64,000 nucleotides of DNA from Amycolatopsis antarctica (lineage in GTDB: Bacteria > Actinomycetota > Actinomycetes > Mycobacteriales > Pseudonocardiaceae): positions 124,001 through 188,000 of the forward strand of contig NZ_NKYE01000010.1 in assembly GCF_002262875.1 (NCBI RefSeq). Direction: 5' to 3'. The notes below the pieces were generated by a model. It was not told where the DNA came from, ran no database searches, and saw nothing but the letters and a program-made list of their open reading frames with translations. Each line of letters starts with the position of its first letter. Position 1 is the first letter of the stretch. Both the position numbers and the translations under genes were made by a program. Below are positions 18,394 through 26,457 of this stretch, in pieces.

Positions 18394-18424
18394 CCGGTGG
18401 TGCCCCGATTCCGGGCACCACCGG
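18394..18424 (-). terminator. Hairpin after the binding-protein gene
   Basis: Perfect 12-bp arms (18394-18405 and 18413-18424) with a 7-base loop lie 16 bases past the stop at 18440. It is probably an attenuator that keeps binding-protein mRNA more abundant than the downstream enzyme mRNA. Confidence 0.6.
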
Positions 18425-18439
18425 AGTCCACGCGCTGGC

Positions 18440-19498
18440 TCAGGAGTCGAAGCCGACGTCGGTGTACTGGTCGACGTTCTCCTTGGTGACCACGGCGGAG
18501 TAGGTGGTCAGCTCGGACGGGATCTCGTGCTCGGCCAGGTCACCGGGGCCCTTGCTCTGGCCGAGCAGGCGGGCCAGCGCGACCGCGGACGAGGCCATCG
18601 ACGGGCTGTAGAGCACCGTCGCCTTGACCGGGCCGGAGTCGTTGCGGATCAGGTCCATCATGTTCTTCGAACCGGCACCGCCGACCATCATGAACTCGCT
18701 GCGGCTCGCGTTCTGGATCGCGGCGACCACACCGACACCCTGGTCGTCGTCGTGGTTCCACAACGCGTCCAGCTTGGGAGCGGACTGGAGCAGGTTCGCG
18801 GTCTGCTGCTCACCGGACTCCGGAGTGAACTGCGCCGAGACCCTCGGCCCAAGCTGGAAACCCTGGCGCGCCAAGGCGTCCTTGAACCCGCGGCTGCGGT
18901 CCTGGGTCAGCGGCAGCGAGTCGATCCCGGCCACCTCACCGATCACCGGGTTCGTCACGTTCTTCGCCTTGAGCTGGGAGGCGATGTAGTTCGCGGCGTT
19001 GACACCCATCCGGTAGTTGTCCCCGCCAATCCACATCCGGTACGCCAGCGGGGTGTCGAAGACACGGTCCACGTTGATCACCGGGATTCCGGCGTCCATC
19101 GCCTGCTGGCCGACGCCGGTGAGCGCCTTGCCGTCGAAGGGCAGGATCACCAGCACGTTGACCTTCTGGTTGATCAGCGTCTCGACCTGGGCGATCTGCT
19201 GGTTGACGTCGTTGCTCCCCTCGGTGGCGCTGAAGGTGACGTCGGAGAACTTCTCCGCCTGAGCACGGGCGTTCTTCGTCATGGCCGCCATCCAGCCGTG
19301 GTCGGCGGCCGGTGCGGAGAACCCGACCGTCACCGGCGTGCCCGGCTGCGCATTGTCCCCGCTGCCCGCGGCGACCGCCTGGTTCGTGGGCTCCTGCGGG
19401 CTTTCGTTGGACGTGCAGCCGGCGACCAGCGCCCCGGCACCGAGCGCACCGGCCCCGAGCAGGAACCCTCTGCGGGCCAGGAAGTTGTCAGCGGGCAT
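18440..19498 (-). CDS. Sugar ABC importer substrate-binding lipoprotein (RbsB-like)
   Basis: The 352-residue periplasmic-binding protein 1-like protein has an N-terminus combining a twin-arginine motif (ARRGFLLGAG) with a lipobox (LVAGC, Cys as lipid site), then a flexible linker and two Rossmann-like lobes (VTVGFSAPAADHGWMAAM; NVLVILPFDGKAL; GIPVINVDR). The ATG at 19498 is preceded by CGGAGA. It is translated in the order ATPase, permease, binding protein on the minus strand and completes a ribose-class importer. The bound sugar is unknown; xylose, ribose, galactose or inositol are all possible for this class. Confidence 0.88.
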   Translation of the reverse strand: MPADNFLARRGFLLGAGALGAGALVAGCTSNESPQEPTNQAVAAGSGDNAQPGTPVTVGFSAPAADHGWMAAMTKNARAQAEKFSDVTFSATEGSNDVNQQIAQVETLINQKVNVLVILPFDGKALTGVGQQAMDAGIPVINVDRVFDTPLAYRMWIGGDNYRMGVNAANYIASQLKAKNVTNPVIGEVAGIDSLPLTQDRSRGFKDALARQGFQLGPRVSAQFTPESGEQQTANLLQSAPKLDALWNHDDDQGVGVVAAIQNASRSEFMMVGGAGSKNMMDLIRNDSGPVKATVLYSPSMASSAVALARLLGQSKGPGDLAEHEIPSELTTYSAVVTKENVDQYTDVGFDS

Positions 19499-19563
19499 GG
19501 CAATTCTCCGTTCGGCATTGGACGAGAACGTGAAGCGGGTGGAGCGGCGGGGCGGGTCGTCGG

Positions 19564-20586
19564 TCACGGACTACGGCGTCCGCGGTTCGTCCGGAACTGC
19601 AGCAGGACAGCGAGCACGATGATCGCGCCCTTCGCGATGTTCTGGATGTCGGTGTCGAGGTTGTTGAGCGTGAAGATGTTGGACAGCACGGTGAAAATGA
19701 GCACGCCGATCAGGGTGCCGATCAGCGAGCCGCGCCCACCGGTGAGCAGCGTGCCGCCGATGACGACGGCCGCGATGGCGTCGAGCTCGTAGAACAGGCC
19801 GTTGGTGGAGGCGCCCGCGGTGGTGCGGGCGACGACCATCAGTGCCGCGATGCCACAGCACAGGCCGGCGATGCCGTAGACGATCGCCGTGTGCCGCTTG
19901 ACGTTGATACCGGCCAGCCGGGACGCCTCGGGATTGCCGCCGACGGCGAAGGTGCGCCTGCCGAAGGTGGTGCGGTTGAGCAGCACCCACCCCGCGGCGA
20001 AGACGAGCGCGAAGATCCAGATGAGTACCGGGATGCCGAGCAGGTCACCGCGGAAGAAGTCGAGGAACGCGGTCTCGGCGACGACCTGCGTGTTGCGGCC
20101 ACTGAGGCGTTCGGCGAGACCGCGGGCCGAGGCCATCATCGCCAGTGTGGTGATGAACGGGACGACCTTGCCGTAGGAGACCAGCATGCCGTTGACCAGG
20201 CCGCAGCCGAGGCCAACCAGCAGTGCGCAGAGCACCATCACCAGCGGCCCGAAGGACTGTGTCGCCAGCGTGGTCATCCAGACGCTGGACAGCGCCACGA
20301 TGGAGCCGACGGACAGGTCGATGCCGCCACTGATGATCACGAAGGTCATGCCGACGCTGACCACGCCGATCGCCGCGGCGAGCCGCAGGATCGTGGACAT
20401 GTTGCCCTCGGTCAGAAAGGTCTCCGGGCGGGTGATGTAGCCGACGACGCACAGCGCGACGAGCACGCCGGCGAGCCCCAGCAGCCTGGCGTCGACCTTG
20501 AGCGCGAACCCGCCACGTGGCCGTTGCTCCCCCGGCGGCTCGGGGGCCGCCTCGGGGTCGGTGGTACGCACGGTCTGTTCGGTCAC
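19564..20586 (-). CDS. Sugar ABC importer permease (RbsC-like)
   Basis: The 340-residue membrane protein has about 8-10 hydrophobic segments and the BPD_transp_2 signature ([51 protein letters not shown]). The 35 N-terminal residues are Pro/Glu-rich and cytoplasmic. The GTG at 20586 lies in GTGA shared with the ATPase stop (20583-20586). It forms the channel of the importer. Confidence 0.9.
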   Translation of the reverse strand: MTEQTVRTTDPEAAPEPPGEQRPRGGFALKVDARLLGLAGVLVALCVVGYITRPETFLTEGNMSTILRLAAAIGVVSVGMTFVIISGGIDLSVGSIVALSSVWMTTLATQSFGPLVMVLCALLVGLGCGLVNGMLVSYGKVVPFITTLAMMASARGLAERLSGRNTQVVAETAFLDFFRGDLLGIPVLIWIFALVFAAGWVLLNRTTFGRRTFAVGGNPEASRLAGINVKRHTAIVYGIAGLCCGIAALMVVARTTAGASTNGLFYELDAIAAVVIGGTLLTGGRGSLIGTLIGVLIFTVLSNIFTLNNLDTDIQNIAKGAIIVLAVLLQFRTNRGRRSP

Positions 20587-22091
20587 GCCGCACTTCCTTC
20601 CATGATCATGTCCAGCACGCCTTCTTCGGTGAGGTCGGCCGAGGGCCGGTCGGCGAGCACCCTGCCCTCGCGCAGTACGACAACCCGGTCCGCGAGGCCG
20701 AGCACTTCCGGGATCTCGCTGGAGACCAGCACGATCGCGACGCCGGTCGAGGCGAGGTCGGCGATCAGCCGGTACAGCTCGGCCCGCGCCCCGACGTCGA
20801 CGCCGCGGGTCGGCTCGTCGAGCAGCAGCACCCGGCAGCCGCGTACCAGCCAGCGGGCCAGCACCGCCTTCTGCTGGTTGCCACCGGAGAGCGTCCGGAC
20901 GATGCGGCGCGGGTCGGCTGGACGCAGGTCGAGCCTGCGCAGGGCGGCGCCCGCGTCGCGCAGTTCCCTTGCGTGGTCGGAGAAACCGAGGGTCGAGTAC
21001 CGGCCGAGGCTGGCCAGCGTCACGTTCTCCGACACCGGCAGGTCGAGCAGCAGGCCCTGGCTCTTGCGCTCCTCAGGGGCCAGGCCGATCCCGGCGCGCA
21101 CGGCGGCGCGGACGCTGCCGGGCCGGACCCGGCTGCCGTCCACGGTGACCGTCCCGCCGTCCGGCCTGCGGGCGCCGAAGATCGTCTCCAGCAGTTCGCT
21201 GCGGCCCGCGCCGACGAGACCGGCGATGCCGAGGACCTCGCCGGCGTGGACGGTGAAGTCGACCTCGTCGAACTCGCCGTCGCGGTGCAGGCCGTCGACG
21301 CGCAGCACCTCGGTCGAGGCGTCGACGTGGTTCTCGTGCCGCGGCCCGAACACGGTCTCCACCCGCCGTCCGGCCATGAGCTGCACCAGATCGGCGGTCG
21401 GCGTGGTCTTGGCGTCGAGTCCGGTGGCGACGGTCGCGCCGTCCTTGAGCACGGACACCCGGTCGCCGATGCGCCGCAGTTCCTCGAGGCGGTGGGAGAT
21501 GTAGACGATGGCGACGCCGTCGGCGGTGAGCTCGCCGACGATGCGGAACAGGTTGTCCACCTCCTCGCCGGCGAGGGCGGCGGTCGGCTCGTCCATCACC
21601 AGCAGCCGAGCGTCGTGCGCGAGCGCCCGTGCCATGGAGACGAGCTGCTGGCCCGCGGCGGAGAGTCCGCCCACCTCGTCGCCGGGCCGGATCTCCGGGT
21701 GACCCAGCCGGGCCATCAGCCGGGCCGCCTCGACGCGGGACTCGGCCACGCGGGAGAAGCCGAAGCGGTCGAGTTCGCGGCCGAGGAAGATGTTCTCCGC
21801 CACGGAAAGACCGGGGACCAGGTCGAGTTCCTGGTACATGGTGGCGATGCCGAGCCGCAGCGCGGCGACCGGGGAACCGAGCGTGTGCCGCTCGCCCCGC
21901 CAGTGGATCTCGCCCTCGTCCGGCTGGTGCGCTCCGGCCAGCACCTTGATCATCGTCGACTTGCCCGCGCCGTTCTGGCCGAGCAGGCAGTGCACCTCGC
22001 CGGGCAGCACCTCGAAGTCCACACCGTCGAGCGCCCGCACACCCGGGAACGTCTTGACGATGCCGCGGACGCTCAGCAGCGGTGCCGTCAT
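20583..22091 (-). CDS. Sugar ABC importer dual ATPase (RbsA-like)
   Basis: This 502-residue protein has two fused ABC domains, as in RbsA/XylG/MglA. The first domain has an intact Walker A (GQNGAGKSTMIK), a signature region (LSAAGQQLV) and Walker B (LLVMDEPTAAL). The second has the family's degenerate P-loop (GLVGAGRSELLE), a good signature (LSGGNQQKAVLARWL) and LLLDEPTRGVDVGA. It is the first gene of the importer operon and lies downstream of the inverted repeat at 22184-22216. Confidence 0.92.
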   Translation of the reverse strand: MTAPLLSVRGIVKTFPGVRALDGVDFEVLPGEVHCLLGQNGAGKSTMIKVLAGAHQPDEGEIHWRGERHTLGSPVAALRLGIATMYQELDLVPGLSVAENIFLGRELDRFGFSRVAESRVEAARLMARLGHPEIRPGDEVGGLSAAGQQLVSMARALAHDARLLVMDEPTAALAGEEVDNLFRIVGELTADGVAIVYISHRLEELRRIGDRVSVLKDGATVATGLDAKTTPTADLVQLMAGRRVETVFGPRHENHVDASTEVLRVDGLHRDGEFDEVDFTVHAGEVLGIAGLVGAGRSELLETIFGARRPDGGTVTVDGSRVRPGSVRAAVRAGIGLAPEERKSQGLLLDLPVSENVTLASLGRYSTLGFSDHARELRDAGAALRRLDLRPADPRRIVRTLSGGNQQKAVLARWLVRGCRVLLLDEPTRGVDVGARAELYRLIADLASTGVAIVLVSSEIPEVLGLADRVVVLREGRVLADRPSADLTEEGVLDMIMEGSAA

Positions 22092-22183
22092 GCCCCTGTC
22101 CCCCGCCCGGCGCCGCGGACCCGGGAGGTGACGAGGTGACCAACCGAGCGAGTCAGCGGAGAAAATCTAACGTCCACGATGTC

Positions 22184-22216
22184 CCCTACTTTTGTGTGTG
22201 TGATGCAAAAGTAGGG
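22184..22216 (-). promoter_or_regulatory. Perfect 11-bp inverted repeat, candidate ROK operator
   Basis: CCCTACTTTTG (22184-22194) and CAAAAGTAGGG (22206-22216) are exact reverse complements separated by 11 bp. The half-site centres are 22 bp apart, about two helical turns, as expected for a dimeric repressor. The site lies 93-125 bp upstream of the importer ATPase gene in an AT-richer island. I saw no matching repeat upstream of the ROK gene. Its assignment to the ROK protein is inference. Confidence 0.65.
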
Positions 22217-22429
22217 TGACCCAGTTCACCCGTCAAGGTGACAAACGAGCCTAAATTCTGCGGTACACCCGAACAGCCGACCCGCCCGCCGGTGACTTCT
22301 GGTTGCCGAACACCAAAGATTGCCTGGTCGTGCTGGATTTGAGCGCTTTCGGGCAGGCACGTGATTCACTCGGCAACGCGACGAGCGGCACAGTCACCGG
22401 CGTCCACCGAGAGGAGCCGCCCGGTCACC

Positions 22430-23506
22430 ATGAGCGATCCGCTGGACGAGTATCGCCGCAAGCGCGACGGCAGCCGCACCCCGGAACCGGTCCCCGAGGG
22501 ACCGACCGCCATCGATGGGGACGACTCGCTGTACGTCATCCAGGAGCACCACGCCTCCCAGCTTCACTGGGACGTCCGGTTCGAACGCGGCGGTGTGCTG
22601 GTGTCCTGGGCCGTGCCGCTGGGACTGCCCGTACTGCCGGAGACCGCCCGCCTCGCCGTGCACACCGAGGACCACCCCCGCGAGTACGCGACCTTCGAGG
22701 GCGAGATCCCGGCAGGCGAGTACGGGGCCGGGGTGATGACCATCTGGGACACCGGGACCTACGAGACGCTGCACTGGAACGACCACATGGTCGAGGTCGT
22801 CCTGCACGGTGCGCGGATCAGCGGACGCTACGCCTTCGTCAACCGGCACGACGAGGACTCGCCCGGCTGGCTGGTGCGGCGGATCGACCCGGCACCGGAC
22901 GGCTGGACCGGCCTTCCCGGTTTCGTGCCGCCAGCACGCACCCGGCCCGGCCGGATGGCGGGCACGCGCACCGAGAACGAGTGGGCCTACTCCTTCGACT
23001 GGGGCGGTCTGCGCGCCCAGGCGCGGGTGCAGGGCGGGCGGGTCACGCTGCACGATCGGGACGGCGTGGACGTCTCCGGCCGGTACCACGAGGTGAAGGC
23101 CCTGGGCGCGACCCTCGGCTCGACCGAACTCCTGCTCGACGGTGAACTGCTCGTCTTCGACCAGGGCAGGCCCAGCGCGGCTGGCCTGCACCGCCGGGCA
23201 CACGCCTCGCCCGCCCAGGCGAAGCGGCTGGTCGGCCGGTTCCCGGTGGTGTACGTGATCTACGACGTGCTGCACCACGAGGGCCGTTCCTGCCTCGGCC
23301 TGCCCTACCGGCAACGCCGCGAACTGCTCGGCTCACTCGGCCTGGAAGGTCCGAACTGGACAGTGCCGGAGGACTACACGGGCGACGGGCCCGCGGTACT
23401 GGCGGCGGCCACCGAGCACGGCCTTCCCGGCGTCGTCCGCAAGCGCCTGGACGGCGAATACCGGCCGGACGGGGACGACTGGATCGCCGTGCCCGCCGAC
23501 GGCTGA
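22430..23506 (+). CDS. LigD-type 3'-phosphoesterase domain fused to an inactive-looking ligase domain
   Basis: In this 358-residue protein, residues 25-165 match the LigD 3'-phosphoesterase domain: QEHHASQLHWDVRFE holds the His/His/Asp metal ligands and EDHPREYATFEGEIPAGEYG the later His. Residues 175-355 follow the fold of the LigD adenylation domain, but the catalytic KWDG-type motif reads SFDWGGLR, so the nucleotide-accepting lysine is missing. The phosphoesterase could heal 3' ends during non-homologous end joining. The ATG at 22430 has GAGGAG upstream. The intact ligase LigC lies just downstream, so the two may act together. Confidence 0.82.
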   Translation: MSDPLDEYRRKRDGSRTPEPVPEGPTAIDGDDSLYVIQEHHASQLHWDVRFERGGVLVSWAVPLGLPVLPETARLAVHTEDHPREYATFEGEIPAGEYGAGVMTIWDTGTYETLHWNDHMVEVVLHGARISGRYAFVNRHDEDSPGWLVRRIDPAPDGWTGLPGFVPPARTRPGRMAGTRTENEWAYSFDWGGLRAQARVQGGRVTLHDRDGVDVSGRYHEVKALGATLGSTELLLDGELLVFDQGRPSAAGLHRRAHASPAQAKRLVGRFPVVYVIYDVLHHEGRSCLGLPYRQRRELLGSLGLEGPNWTVPEDYTGDGPAVLAAATEHGLPGVVRKRLDGEYRPDGDDWIAVPADG

Positions 23507-23521
23507 CCGGCCGCCCCGGCC

Positions 23522-23704
23522 CTACTCGACGTCGTCGAGATCGACCTCGACGAGCTGGTCCGCCAGATCGGCCTCGTCCACCTCGACCGGCACCTCGCCA
23601 TCGGGCACGGCGGTACCGGACTCGTCCGGCCAGTTCTGTTCCCGGACGTCGTCCACCGGCTGCTCGGACTCCGGTACGGCCTCGTGTCCGCGTGCGGCTG
23701 CCAT
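23522..23704 (-). CDS. Small acidic protein, unknown function
   Basis: This 60-residue protein is rich in Asp, Glu and Val and ends VEVDEADLADQLVEVDLDDVE in form (acidic repeats of roughly 'EVDEADLADQ'). It contains no Cys and no hydrophobic segment. The ATG at 23704 has a good AAAGGAG; the frame is open to 23734. Short acidic proteins with a similar 'P-E/D-A-D-x-x-E-Q' pattern are common in Mycobacteriales, but I know of no function. It is convergent with the phosphoesterase gene (15-bp gap) and divergent from ligC. Confidence 0.6.
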   Translation of the reverse strand: MAAARGHEAVPESEQPVDDVREQNWPDESGTAVPDGEVPVEVDEADLADQLVEVDLDDVE

Positions 23705-23793
23705 GCGGCTCCTTTCCGTTGTCGAGACGTCCACCGAGGTCAGGAGCTTCGCGGAAGATGCAGCGAACGGCCTCGGCGGCCTACCATCACCAG

Positions 23794-24906
23794 GTGGACC
23801 TACCCGTCATGCCACCGGTCAAACCGATGCTCGCCAAGGCGGTGCGCGAGGTGCCCCGCACCGAGGGCCTGCACTACGAACCCAAGTGGGACGGCTTCCG
23901 CTGTGTCGTCTTCCGGGACGGTGACGAGCTGGAACTGGGCTCGCGCAACGATCGCCCGCTGACGCGGTACTTCCCGGAACTGGTCGAGCTGCTGCGGGCG
24001 ACCCTGCCGCCGCGGTGCGTCCTCGACGGCGAGATCGTGGTCGTGACCGGGGAGGGACTCGACTTCGACACGTTGCAGAACCGCCTGCACCCGGCCGCGT
24101 CCCGGGTGCGCAAGCTCGCGGCCGAGACCCCGGCGAGTTTCGTGGCCTTCGATCTGCTGGCACTGGACGACCGGGATCTCACCGGCGAGCGGTTCGACGA
24201 GCGCAGGCGGCTGCTGGAGACCGTGCTCCCGGCCGGACAGGCAAGACAGGCAGGGGCGGTCTCCCGGCTGCACCTCACCCCGGTGACCACCGACCCCGAC
24301 GTGGCGCAGGACTGGTTCACCCGCTTCGAGGGCGCCGGGTTCGACGGCGTCATGGTCAAACGCGGGGACGGCACGTACGAGCGGGACAAGCGCGTGATGC
24401 TGAAGGTCAAGCACGAGCGCACCGCCGACTGCGTGGTCGCCGGATTCCGCACGCACGCCGACGGTGCGGGCGTCGGTTCGATGCTGCTCGGCCTGTTCGA
24501 CGAGAACGGCGCTCTGCACCACGTCGGTGTCGCCAGCAGTTTCACCGCGGCCCGGCGCCGCGAGCTGGTCGACGAGCTGGCGCCGCTACGGGAGAATGCG
24601 CTCGAAGGCCACCCGTGGCGGGACTGGGCCGAGGCGAGCGCGCAGGCCGGATCGACCCGGCTGCCCGGCGGCGTGAGCCGGTGGACCGGCACCAAGGACC
24701 TGTCCTGGGAACCGGTCCGTCCGGAGCTGGTCGCCGAGGTCCGCTACGAGCACGTCCAGTCGGGACGGTTCCGGCACGGCGGCAGACTGGTGCGCTTCCG
24801 CCCGGACCGGCTACCCGCCTCCTGCACCTACGCGCAGCTCGACGAGGTGGCACCCGCCGAACTCGCCACCCTGTTCGGCGAGCAGGCGGGGCCCGCGCCC
24901 CGGTGA
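23794..24906 (+). CDS. ligC: ATP-dependent DNA ligase LigC
   Basis: This 370-residue protein is close in length and sequence pattern to mycobacterial LigC. The start VDLPVMPPVKPMLAK matches that family's N-terminus, which is why the GTG at 23794 was chosen over the ATG at 23809. The catalytic motif is EPKWDGFR, followed by LDGEIVV, FVAFDLLAL, GVMVKR and VMLKVKHERTADCVV (motifs III-V), then an OB-fold domain ending with 'F.RWRPDR'-like RFRPDRLP. It seals nicks and acts as a back-up or short-patch repair ligase. The upstream phosphoesterase gene supports a role in end joining. Confidence 0.93.
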   Translation: MDLPVMPPVKPMLAKAVREVPRTEGLHYEPKWDGFRCVVFRDGDELELGSRNDRPLTRYFPELVELLRATLPPRCVLDGEIVVVTGEGLDFDTLQNRLHPAASRVRKLAAETPASFVAFDLLALDDRDLTGERFDERRRLLETVLPAGQARQAGAVSRLHLTPVTTDPDVAQDWFTRFEGAGFDGVMVKRGDGTYERDKRVMLKVKHERTADCVVAGFRTHADGAGVGSMLLGLFDENGALHHVGVASSFTAARRRELVDELAPLRENALEGHPWRDWAEASAQAGSTRLPGGVSRWTGTKDLSWEPVRPELVAEVRYEHVQSGRFRHGGRLVRFRPDRLPASCTYAQLDEVAPAELATLFGEQAGPAPR

Positions 24907-25024
24907 CCTTCGACGGTAAGTACTGGTACGACGGGGGTCGGTGACGACGGCGCGCGTCCCGGCCGGACCTGTCGGGTGATCGGTACGGCTGGCGAAACCG
25001 GCCGGGTCCGAGAACAGTGGAGGT

Positions 25025-26434
25025 ATGCCGACGACACGGTCAGACTCCGGATCCGGTAACGGCACGGCGACGCGAACCGAACACGCCGCCAGGGTGTCGC
25101 GGCTGCGCGACGACCTCGCCGGGATACCACCGGGCGCGACGGTACGGCTGGGCAAACGCACCTCGAACCTGTTCCGTGGCCGCAACGGTGGCGGCGGGGT
25201 ACCGAGGTTGGACGTCTCGGAGCTGACCCACGTGCTCGACGTGGACGTGGCGAACCGGACGGCCGACGTCGAGGGCATGGTCACCTACGAGCAGCTCGTC
25301 GACGCCACGTTGCCGCACGGGCTGATGCCCTTGGTGGTGCCACAGCTCAAGACGATCACCCTCGGTGGGGCCGTGACCGGACTGGGCATCGAGTCCTCGT
25401 CGTTCCGCAACGGCATGCCGCACGAGTCGGTGCTGGAGATGGACGTACTCACCGGGGACGGGACCGTGGTCCGCGCCCGGCCGGACAACCAGCACGCCGA
25501 ACTCTTCCACGGCTTCCCGAACTCCTACGGCACCCTCGGGTACGCCCTGCGCCTGCGGATCGAGCTGGAACCGGTCGCGTCCCACGTCGCGCTGCGGCAC
25601 GTGCGGTTCCACGACGCGGACGCCTGCTTCGCCGAGCTGGACCGGGTCTGCCGCGACGGCTTCCACGAAGGGACGAAGGTCGACTTCGTCGACGGCACCG
25701 TCTTCGCGCCGGACGAGCTGTACCTGACCCTCGGCTCGTTCACCGGGGACGCCGCGGCCGTCAGTGACTACACCTGGCTCGATGTCTACTACCGGTCCAT
25801 CCGGGAGCGCACCGCCGACCACCTGACCGTCCGGGACTACCTGTGGCGCTGGGACACCGACTGGTTCTGGTGCTCGCGCGCGCTGGGCGTGCAACACCGG
25901 CCAGTCCGGGCACTGCTCGGCAGGCGGCTGCTCCGTTCCGATGTCTACTGGCGGATCGTCGCGCTGGAACGACGTTTCGGTGTCGCGGCACGGATCGGGC
26001 GGCTGCGCGGGCAACCCCCTGAGGAGACCGTGGTGCAGGACATCGAGGTGCCGCTGGACCGGGCCGCCGAGTTCCTCGACTTCTTCCGGCGCGAGATTCC
26101 CATCAGTCCGGTGTGGATCTGCCCGGTGCGGCAGCGCGATCCGCGGCGTCGATGGCCGTTGTACCAGCTCGATCCGGGCGCGTTGTACGTCAACTTCGGT
26201 TTCTGGTCGGCGGTTCCGTTGGATCCCGGCGAGGCCGAGGGCACGCACAATCGGATGATCGAACGGAAGGTGGACGAGCTGGGCGGACGGAAGTCCTTGT
26301 ACTCGAACAGTTTCTACGACGAGGACACGTTCTGGCGGCTCTACGACGGGAAGGCGTACGGAGCGCTGAAGCGGCGCTACGACCCCGACCGCCGGCTGCT
26401 CGATCTCTACGACAAGTGCGTGCGTGAACGGTGA
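25025..26434 (+). CDS. tmsA: FAD-binding reductase for 10-methyl fatty acids (TmsA/BfaA-like)
   Basis: The 469-residue protein has an FAD_binding_4 domain (roughly 30-190; PQLKTITLGGAVTGLGIE and LTGDGTVVRARP are visible) of the DHCR24-like type and a C-terminal substrate domain. In mycobacteria and relatives the homologue reduces the 10-methylene group on oleoyl-phospholipid to 10-methyl (tuberculostearate). Its stop overlaps the frame of the methyltransferase gene that follows, which performs the first step. The ATG at 25025 follows GGAGGT with almost no spacer, so translation may start a little downstream. Acts at the membrane on phospholipid acyl chains. Confidence 0.85.
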   Translation: MPTTRSDSGSGNGTATRTEHAARVSRLRDDLAGIPPGATVRLGKRTSNLFRGRNGGGGVPRLDVSELTHVLDVDVANRTADVEGMVTYEQLVDATLPHGLMPLVVPQLKTITLGGAVTGLGIESSSFRNGMPHESVLEMDVLTGDGTVVRARPDNQHAELFHGFPNSYGTLGYALRLRIELEPVASHVALRHVRFHDADACFAELDRVCRDGFHEGTKVDFVDGTVFAPDELYLTLGSFTGDAAAVSDYTWLDVYYRSIRERTADHLTVRDYLWRWDTDWFWCSRALGVQHRPVRALLGRRLLRSDVYWRIVALERRFGVAARIGRLRGQPPEETVVQDIEVPLDRAAEFLDFFRREIPISPVWICPVRQRDPRRRWPLYQLDPGALYVNFGFWSAVPLDPGEAEGTHNRMIERKVDELGGRKSLYSNSFYDEDTFWRLYDGKAYGALKRRYDPDRRLLDLYDKCVRER

Positions 26435-26457
26435 CCATCCGTGAGACGAGGAGACAC

